This document shows, in pieces, positions 1-5,633 of a stretch of DNA of 10,652 nt. The position numbers were made by a program, and so were the translations under genes. The stretch covers positions 1 through 10,652 of the forward strand of contig NZ_DATNPA010000192.1 in assembly GCF_036703385.1 (NCBI RefSeq), read 5' to 3'. Each line of letters begins with the position of its first letter. Within the stretch, counting starts at the first letter, position 1. The stretch is from Allocoleopsis sp036703385 (GTDB lineage: Bacteria; Cyanobacteriota; Cyanobacteriia; Cyanobacteriales; Coleofasciculaceae). Below the pieces are notes generated by a model, which was not told the DNA's origin, ran no database searches, and saw only the letters and a program-made list of their open reading frames with translations.

Positions 1-551
1 CCGTTCAAGAGGGAGTAGCAGCAGTTCTGTGGACTGAAAACTTTGCCTACGCCGATGGCTGGGATGAAACCAAACAGCGCTATCTGGGTCTAAAAGCGGG
101 CGAACACATTACAGCCACCTTGAGCGGTCAAAGCTTGCTGGTCAAACCGGATGTCGCACAGCGGCAAAGAGAGGCAGATGCTGAGTTAGAACGTCAACGA
201 CAAGAAGAATTAGTTGGAACTGGCGGTTCGACTGCGGTTAAAACGACGACAGGCAGTTATGACACCAGCACGGCAACGGGTTCTAGTAGCACGACTGTCA
301 CTCCCCCACCCAAGAAATTGCAACGCTTTTATGGTTCGGTCGAGCTAGACCCCCTTCGCGTCACGCGGGACACCGGACTGGTGGCAGATGAGGTACTGCA
401 ACACCTCACGAGTTTACTCGGCGCAGAGGTTAAGGTAACGCTGGAAATTAGCGTGGAAGTTCCTGACGGAGTACCCGAACACGTCGTTCGCACGGTTACG
501 GAAAACTGTCGCACCCTGAAGTTTAAGAACCAGGCGTTTGAAGAAGATTGA
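1..551 (+). CDS. C-terminal part of a DUF499-family ATPase (5' end outside window)
   Basis: The reading frame is open from base 3 of the window to a TGA at 549-551, giving 182 residues with no start needed, so this is the 3' end of a longer gene. The last ~80 residues (RFYGSVELDP, then VADEVLQHLTSLLGAEVKV, GVPEHVVRTVTENCRTLKF) match the conserved C-terminus I know from DUF499 proteins. These are ATPases of about 1000 residues, usually encoded beside a DUF1156 adenine methylase and a helicase in anti-phage or restriction-like clusters. Before that tail lies an acidic/Arg-rich stretch and a Ser/Thr/Gly/Pro-rich linker (about residues 85-105 of the visible part). The ATPase core itself is not in the window. 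The family call is from memory of the C-terminal signature; the defence role is inferred from the usual neighbours, which would lie upstream of base 1. Confidence 0.83.
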   Translation, partial: VQEGVAAVLWTENFAYADGWDETKQRYLGLKAGEHITATLSGQSLLVKPDVAQRQREADAELERQRQEELVGTGGSTAVKTTTGSYDTSTATGSSSTTVTPPPKKLQRFYGSVELDPLRVTRDTGLVADEVLQHLTSLLGAEVKVTLEISVEVPDGVPEHVVRTVTENCRTLKFKNQAFEED

Positions 552-696
552 TGGAATTGAGAACAGCACTACATCACAGTTAAGGTGAAGTGAGTGGCTA
601 TCGATGTCGATTAACCACAGTATTCCGACATATAAAGGCTCAATCGAGCTATCTTGCACTCGGCGTACACGTAGCTCGGCTCCATCCTGATAGGGG

Positions 697-714
697 TAGG
701 TGCGATCGCACCTA
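697..714. repeat. 18-bp perfect palindrome containing HIP1
   Basis: TAGGTGCGA is followed directly by its reverse complement TCGCACCTA, with the HIP1 octamer at 702-709. It lies about 150 bp after the DUF499 stop. No T-run follows, so a classic intrinsic terminator is not supported. It may simply be a HIP1 site with extended symmetry. Confidence 0.6.
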
Positions 715-762
715 GCCAACACTCTCGCCTCCGGCGTTACTGCTGGAGCTTCTTATTTGGGA

Positions 763-790
763 GGAGAACTATTTCCGGAAATAGTTCTCC
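763..790. repeat. 28-bp perfect palindrome, function unknown
   Basis: GGAGAACTATTTCC is followed with no spacer by its exact reverse complement GGAAATAGTTCTCC. Fourteen-base arms with no mismatch are very unlikely by chance. There is no loop and no T-run on either side, so it is a poor terminator. Possible roles are a binding site for a dimeric protein, a recombination site, or the tip of a small inverted-repeat element. Confidence 0.8.
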
Positions 791-908
791 CACTTTAGAT
801 ATGGTAAGAACAACAAAAGTATAGTTTTGTAAGTATCTCAGCCAGGGTAATGGTTTAATAGACCTCTCCGGAAATTAAACTTTGGCTCAAGTAGAACAAG
901 GCTTTCAC

Positions 909-935
909 ACTAATTATTGGAGATGTCTAATTAGT
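909..935. repeat. Short inverted repeat at the recombinase stop
   Basis: ACTAATTA (909-916) and TAATTAGT (928-935) can pair as an 8-bp AT-rich stem with an 11-base loop overlapping the last codons of the - strand recombinase fragment. No T-run follows on the - strand. It may weakly terminate that gene or be chance. Confidence 0.3.
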
Positions 936-1265
936 ATGAATGTAGCGGTAATAAGTCGCTGGTGAGATTTTCAGCGTCTCACAAATATCTTCTACGCTAC
1001 GGCTTTTATCGGCAGCTAGGGACTTACCAATACTAATTTGTTTGTCAGTTAATACTCTCTTGCGACCCCCCTTTCTGCCTCTGGCTCTAGCAGCTTCTAG
1101 TCCGGCGTTGGTGCGTTCTCGGATAAGGTCGCGCTCGAATTCTGCGATCGCACCGAATACATGAAATATTAGTCTCCCGCCGCTAGTCGTGGTATCCAAG
1201 CTCTCCTGAATGCTTTTGAACCCAATGCCTCGAGCGCTCAATCCCCTCACGACTTCAAGTTGCAA
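927..1265 (-). pseudogene. Serine recombinase (resolvase/invertase family), N-terminally truncated
   Basis: The 112 visible residues match the C-terminal two thirds of a Tn3-resolvase/Hin-type serine recombinase. Visible are the segment RGIGFKSIQESLDTTTSGG, the dimerisation helix E (LIFHVFGAIAEFERDLIRERT, residues 32-52), a basic hinge RGRKGGRKR (62-70) and a C-terminal helix-turn-helix (about 71-108). Intact members are about 180-200 aa. Missing here are the N-terminal YxRVS motif with the catalytic serine and the LDRLGR arginines. The frame upstream runs only five codons (Glu, Leu, Asn, Ile, Leu) to a TAA at 1281-1283 and does not encode the missing part. The only usable start is TTG at 1265. 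If made, the product could bind DNA but not cut it. The break lies directly beside the promoter region of the pPIWI-RE operon, so a deletion or insertion probably joined the two. Confidence 0.85.
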
Positions 1266-1287
1266 CTCTAAATTTATCAGTTATAGT
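1260..1287 (+). promoter_or_regulatory. Candidate promoter of the pPIWI-RE operon
   Basis: TTGCAA (1260-1265) and TATAGT (1282-1287) resemble sigma-70 -35 and -10 boxes with a 16-bp spacer; the -10 matches 5 of 6 consensus bases. This predicts a leader of about 30 nt before the GTG at 1326. The leader contains a run of seven T and then GGGGTAG (1313-1319), a plausible weak ribosome binding site. Prediction only. Confidence 0.4.
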
Positions 1288-1325
1288 TACTATCATAAAA
1301 ATATATTTTTTTGGGGTAGTAACTT

Positions 1326-2447
1326 GTGGTTAGGCTCGATTTGCTGGCTCTTGAGCAAATTTCTGCTGGACTAATTCAGGTATCACAACGGCAGGGTAGG
1401 CTATATCCATACCCCAAAAATCTCCAATTGGGCTACGACCGAGTGGTTTTGGGGTTTCTACTTGGAGGTAAGCCGGAGCAAGCACCCTCGACGCTTCCAG
1501 AGTTCTATTACCACTGGTGTGAGAAGCCTTTTGAAGAATGGGGTGTGGAGGTTGTTGACCCGGAAGCCGATCCAGAGAACACCTTGCTTTTCCTCGGAGA
1601 ACCAACTGAGCTTGCAATTGAATTAGCAGAAGCATTTGGTGGAAGCGTTCTCTCTCAGGAGCAGTCCACAATTGCATCTAAACTTCTTCAGCATTGCCAA
1701 TCACATTCGCAAGGGGCGCAAATTTATACGAAGTTCCGAAGATTCATCATTGAGCATCCCGTTCTAACTAACCAGGCGTTAGTAGAAGCAAAAGGGCTGT
1801 TTGGACTTGGTGTTGGATTGGCTAACTTACTAGAGGAGTGTTACGAACCTGCACCTAGTTGTTACAGATTGCAGGGAAACTTCTACGCCTGTCCGTACTG
1901 CCATGCGCTGACATCAGTAGCGAACGCGCAAGTAATCGCGAACCCCGACTGCAATCGCTGTCCACCCGGACGTAGACTTAAGCGGAAGGTCAAGTTATCC
2001 CAGGACGTTTTTAAACTCAGACGTGGCATCGAGCGCTTCTGGTTCTACCCTGGACGTGCAGAAATTCGACTATACGAGAAGTTGGCAGAGCTAGGACTTC
2101 AGGTTGAGCTTTATCCATCCTGCGATCGCTACGACTTAAGAGTTACGTTTGCTGATGGAGAGGTCTGGGCACTCGATTTAAAAGACTATTCAAATCCTTA
2201 TCTACTGGTGAAGCGCTTGGGCGATGAACCAATCCCAAGCGATCCCCCCTGGAATTTTGCCTATATTGTCGTTCCAAATGAGCGAAAGAGAGACCGTCCC
2301 GCCTACCTCAAGGAACTCAAGTCACGATGGCGTTGGCAGAATGTCAAACCAATGTTTGATGATGCCATTTTCGCTCTAGCCAAGAAAAAGGCTGGTGCCT
2401 CTACTGGCATAGACACCCAAATCCCCGAAGAGAGGGAAGGAAGGTAA
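1326..2447 (+). CDS. pPIWI-RE island nuclease: domain Y + Zn ribbon + PD-(D/E)XK endonuclease
   Basis: First gene of the pPIWI-RE three-gene island; 373 aa, probably a DNA endonuclease working with the PIWI protein and helicase. Residues ~1-170 are a mostly helical region with the pattern LYPYPKNLQLGYDRVVLGFLL and LPEFYYHWCEKPFEEW, which I take as the island-specific N-terminal 'Y' domain. A zinc-ribbon-like Cys set follows (C189-P-Y-C192, C209-N-R-C212). The C-terminal part is a restriction-endonuclease fold: a helix with E246, then YDLRV (D270), then the DxK signature in WALDLKDY (D284, K286). All three expected catalytic positions are present, so it looks active. The start is GTG at 1326; an in-frame TAA at 1320-1322 rules out a longer N-terminus. 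The helicase gene starts 3 nt after the stop. The family call is from memory of the signature; substrate preference is unknown. Confidence 0.88.
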   Translation: MVRLDLLALEQISAGLIQVSQRQGRLYPYPKNLQLGYDRVVLGFLLGGKPEQAPSTLPEFYYHWCEKPFEEWGVEVVDPEADPENTLLFLGEPTELAIELAEAFGGSVLSQEQSTIASKLLQHCQSHSQGAQIYTKFRRFIIEHPVLTNQALVEAKGLFGLGVGLANLLEECYEPAPSCYRLQGNFYACPYCHALTSVANAQVIANPDCNRCPPGRRLKRKVKLSQDVFKLRRGIERFWFYPGRAEIRLYEKLAELGLQVELYPSCDRYDLRVTFADGEVWALDLKDYSNPYLLVKRLGDEPIPSDPPWNFAYIVVPNERKRDRPAYLKELKSRWRWQNVKPMFDDAIFALAKKKAGASTGIDTQIPEEREGR

Positions 2448-2450
2448 AGC

Positions 2451-5400
2451 ATGAGAGAGACTAGAACCTGGCGCTCGTCGGCTTCAAAAACGTTGCGGAA
2501 GCAAACAGCTTTGCACAAGGATCAAATTGAAGCCCTGCTCGATGTAGAACTTTGTCTATTTGCTATCGAGAGGCTGGGCATACAAACTGAACTGGATACG
2601 GCAACTTCTGCATGGTTGCTCATCTCTAGTCGGTTTTACCTATTCCCAAAATTAAAGTCGTTGCTTGACACAGCAGAGGCTCATAGAACTCTGTTTAATT
2701 TAAGGCAACTGCTTCCTTACATCACGAATGAGGATATTGCAGAGCAGTTAGTCAGGGTGTACAGGCAGATTCCATCCAAGTACCGAGCCTACGAGATTGA
2801 TAACTCCTATCGATTTTCCAGAAAACCCATGCCCGCAATTTGGGGCAGCCGCTTCGAGCAGTTCGAGGATTTGCTGGGTAACAAGTTGAAATATCGCAAT
2901 CGGACGGTTAAGTACGCCGAGCCTGGTAAGGAATATAAGTTCAAGGTTGAAGAGAATACGTATAGCGTTAAAATCCCGCCAGATTTTCCCTTATACCAGG
3001 GTAAGGTTATATCGCTACATCGGGAAAACATCAAAGCTATTTCCGTTAAACGGGAGGAGATAGAAGAGGCAGCACAATTTCTAGAAAAGTGCTGTGGTGG
3101 TGACTACACGAATCGCTTGAAGAATATACTCCTCGAACACTTCCAAGACATGGGATTTGCAACTACTAACGAGATCGTGTTCGACGGCGTAAAGCACATG
3201 GTTGGCTTGCTTAATGTTGGCAAATCCACCTTGATTGAGATTCTAACTGTAGTACTGGCTCATAAAGGGCATCGGGTTGGTGTAGTTTTTAGCGAGGTCG
3301 TAACCTGCCTAAGAATGGCGAGTCTGCTTTCAAAAGCTGGATTACGGGTATCAGTTGTCATTGGACAAAGGAACCGGAGAACTCATCTTGAGAACTGGCA
3401 CAACGTTGATGGTGGCTTAGATGGCTTTGAGCATTTGTCTACAGCTTGCCCTTTAAGTCAATACTTTCAGCCATCAGTTCCATCTTCGCCTCCATGCTTC
3501 GATCTAAGAGAAGTTAAAGAACAGGAGAACGATGACCGAGATGAGGAGGGAGCAAGAATTTGTCCTCTAATTGGGCAATGCCCCAGGCACCGAGACGCTA
3601 ACGAACTGAAGAATGCAGATGTCATTCTGACGACGACCGCTGCGGCTATATTCACTCGCCCACTTCCTCACGTCAGTCCGCAATCAATCACCTATTACGA
3701 ACTGATGTATCGCACTTGCAGTGTTGTTTTCTTTGATGAGTGCGACAAAATTCAAGCTAACTTGGATTCAACATTTCTACCTGCTATCAAGCTAATTGAA
3801 AGAGGGAGTAACGGATTTCTTGACAAAGTTGTAACCTGGACGCGATCGCAAAAGCTACGCAACTCTAGAAGTGATTTGCGACAGGTTCTTTTTGGGCAAT
3901 TCAATCATGCTCTCCAAAATGCCGATACTCTTGTTGACAACATTTGCACACAGTTGCAGGTTTCACCCAACGAGAGCGAGTGGCTGGCCGATCAATTCTT
4001 CACCTGCTCCTTTCTGGCGAGACGCTTCGTTCTGGAGATTGCAAAGGCTCAGGGCATTGATACTGAATCAAATACATTTATTCTTGACAAAAGCCCTGTC
4101 TACCAAGAGTTAGCTGAGTTTCTGCAAGGCGATTGGAAAAATTCTTGGCTTGCTCAGTATGCAATGAGGCTGGCGTCGGAGAACTGGCAAGAACAGCAGG
4201 AAACGATAACCTCAATAGAGAAGGAACTAACCGAGAAAGGTTGGTTGAAGGCGATTGATGACAAGTGGGGGTTTAGCTGTCGATTCGCATTGTTTCTCAA
4301 GCTAGTACTCTTCGTGTCATTTTTCCAGCAGGCAATTAAAACAGCCTATGGTTTAGCTGAACAGGCAGATGGTGCTGATGAGATAGTTTTTTTCAATCGG
4401 ATTCCCCGCGACTTCTATGGATTGACTCCAGGACTTGCATCTGGTCTGGTTTGTGGATTTAAGCTCGAACAGCAGGAGAATCAATTAACGCTTTGGTACT
4501 TCCAGGCGCTTGGGCAGGGACGTTGGCTGTTAGAAAACTTTTCCCAAGTGTTTGCGGCTGAAGGAACTCAGGGAGCACATACTCTACTGTTAAGCGGCAC
4601 AAGCTGGGCTGGGCAAAGCCCTATCTACCATGTCGATCTCAAAGTCGATTACTTACTACGCCCCAAAGAACACCAAGCTGTAGAAGCGATTGCTCAAAGC
4701 AACTTTCATTTCTCGCCTTGTTATTGGCCCGATGGTAAACCCGTTCGTATCTCTGGAGTCGAAAGTAAAGAGGAATCTCTACTGCAAGTTGTCCGATCGC
4801 TACTCCGACAAACCGATGTCTTGCAGCGTGACTTTAACGCTTTACCTGAGGGGCGAAAGCGTTTGATCTGGTACGTAAACAGCTACGAGCAGGTTGAGTT
4901 TGTTCATAATGCTGTTTTGACAATTGATACCAGTAAGGACTGGAGCTATCGGGTTGCAGCCTTAACCTCCCGTTCACCTTTGGAAGAGGTGGATGAATCG
5001 TTGATTGCCCGTGGCAATATTGAAAATTTCGCCAATACTAACCGAGCAATCCTCATTGCACCCATTGCTGCAATTGGGCGCGGTAAGAATATCTTGAACG
5101 CTCAGGGGTTGAGTGCCTTTGGTGGCGCATACTTTTTGGTACGCCCACATCCTGCCTCAGACGACCTCGACTACAAGTTCCGGTTAGCACTTTGTGAAGA
5201 AAGAAAAGCGATCGCTCTTGAGCGCAAGGGAGGTTTGCTAAAAGCTTGCGAAACCTGGCGTAGTGAGGGGTATAGCATTTTCTTGAAAAGCCTTGATACC
5301 ACTTTGCGGTATTCCAACAGAGGAATGTCTAAAGAAGTCAGGGAAGGACTGATTTGGACTCAGCTAGTGCTGACTTGGCAGGCGATTGCTCGCACAATTC

Positions 5401-5633
5401 GCGGTAACCAGCCAACCCTGATTCGATTTATTGATGCTGCTTGGGCACCCAATCTCGCCATAGGTAAGCCCGAAACGGCACAAGAGTCTCTACTTAAAGG
5501 TTTTGAATACGTTCTTCGTCCTTACCTTTCTAAGAGAAAAACCGGCTACGATGCCCGCGAACTTGCACTTGTGCGGGCACTCTATGAACCCTTTTATCGT
5601 GCATTGGAGAAGATTGATGGCATCCAAGTCTGA
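2451..5633 (+). CDS. pPIWI-RE island DinG-like helicase (domain Z + SF2 helicase)
   Basis: Second gene of the island; 1060 aa ATP-dependent superfamily 2 helicase, expected to unwind or remodel the nucleic acid targeted by the PIWI protein. Residues ~1-230 are an island-specific N-terminal domain ('Z' in the published scheme, as I recall it). Helicase motifs follow: Walker A GLLNVGKST (252-260), Walker B VVFFDECDK (425-433, D429/E430), a motif-III-like LLLSGTSW (712-719), IAPIAAIGRGKNIL (869-882) and motif VI WQAIARTIRG (976-985, R981 and R984). C333, C349, C371 and C377 lie between Walker A and B, where XPD/DinG helicases hold their Fe-S cluster. A strong Shine-Dalgarno (AGGGAAGGAAGG, 2433-2444) precedes the ATG by 6 nt. 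The end overlaps the next gene by 17 bp. The class is solid; polarity and substrate are not visible. Confidence 0.88.
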   Translation: MRETRTWRSSASKTLRKQTALHKDQIEALLDVELCLFAIERLGIQTELDTATSAWLLISSRFYLFPKLKSLLDTAEAHRTLFNLRQLLPYITNEDIAEQLVRVYRQIPSKYRAYEIDNSYRFSRKPMPAIWGSRFEQFEDLLGNKLKYRNRTVKYAEPGKEYKFKVEENTYSVKIPPDFPLYQGKVISLHRENIKAISVKREEIEEAAQFLEKCCGGDYTNRLKNILLEHFQDMGFATTNEIVFDGVKHMVGLLNVGKSTLIEILTVVLAHKGHRVGVVFSEVVTCLRMASLLSKAGLRVSVVIGQRNRRTHLENWHNVDGGLDGFEHLSTACPLSQYFQPSVPSSPPCFDLREVKEQENDDRDEEGARICPLIGQCPRHRDANELKNADVILTTTAAAIFTRPLPHVSPQSITYYELMYRTCSVVFFDECDKIQANLDSTFLPAIKLIERGSNGFLDKVVTWTRSQKLRNSRSDLRQVLFGQFNHALQNADTLVDNICTQLQVSPNESEWLADQFFTCSFLARRFVLEIAKAQGIDTESNTFILDKSPVYQELAEFLQGDWKNSWLAQYAMRLASENWQEQQETITSIEKELTEKGWLKAIDDKWGFSCRFALFLKLVLFVSFFQQAIKTAYGLAEQADGADEIVFFNRIPRDFYGLTPGLASGLVCGFKLEQQENQLTLWYFQALGQGRWLLENFSQVFAAEGTQGAHTLLLSGTSWAGQSPIYHVDLKVDYLLRPKEHQAVEAIAQSNFHFSPCYWPDGKPVRISGVESKEESLLQVVRSLLRQTDVLQRDFNALPEGRKRLIWYVNSYEQVEFVHNAVLTIDTSKDWSYRVAALTSRSPLEEVDESLIARGNIENFANTNRAILIAPIAAIGRGKNILNAQGLSAFGGAYFLVRPHPASDDLDYKFRLALCEERKAIALERKGGLLKACETWRSEGYSIFLKSLDTTLRYSNRGMSKEVREGLIWTQLVLTWQAIARTIRGNQPTLIRFIDAAWAPNLAIGKPETAQESLLKGFEYVLRPYLSKRKTGYDARELALVRALYEPFYRALEKIDGIQV
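5606..5610 (+). promoter_or_regulatory. Ribosome binding site that fixes the pPIWI-RE start
   Basis: GGAGA lies 6 nt before the ATG at 5617, inside the end of the helicase gene. The frame is open upstream to a possible ATG at 5503, but those 38 extra codons overlie conserved-looking helicase coding sequence in another frame and have no family similarity that I see. The 5617 start is therefore preferred. Confidence 0.7.

Larger units (their letters stand above)
552..926. other. Noncoding spacer with palindromes
   Basis: No convincing gene is present between the DUF499 stop and the recombinase fragment. The stretch holds two perfect palindromes (697-714 and 763-790) and a looser inverted repeat near the recombinase stop (909-935). 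The motif TCCGGAAAT occurs at the centre of the second palindrome and again near 866, where it is again followed by an ACTTT. The stretch could be remains of a mobile element whose recombinase survives at 927-1265; that is inference. Confidence 0.6.

Noticed and set aside
604..690. 28-codon + strand frame after the DUF499 gene (MSINHSIPTYKGSIEL)
   Set aside because: Too short, no ribosome site, and the slight likeness to the DUF499 tail (YGSVEL/YKGSIEL) is too weak to call a duplicate.
414..722. 102-codon open frame on the - strand
   Set aside because: It is antisense to the end of the DUF499 gene and its tail runs through palindromic spacer; no recognisable domain.
763..790. Rho-independent terminator
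   Set aside because: The stem is long enough but there is no loop spacer and no T-run on either strand.
5503..5616. N-terminal extension of the pPIWI-RE protein
   Set aside because: The 38 codons overlap helicase coding sequence; the ATG at 5617 has a good ribosome site and ordinary overlap.
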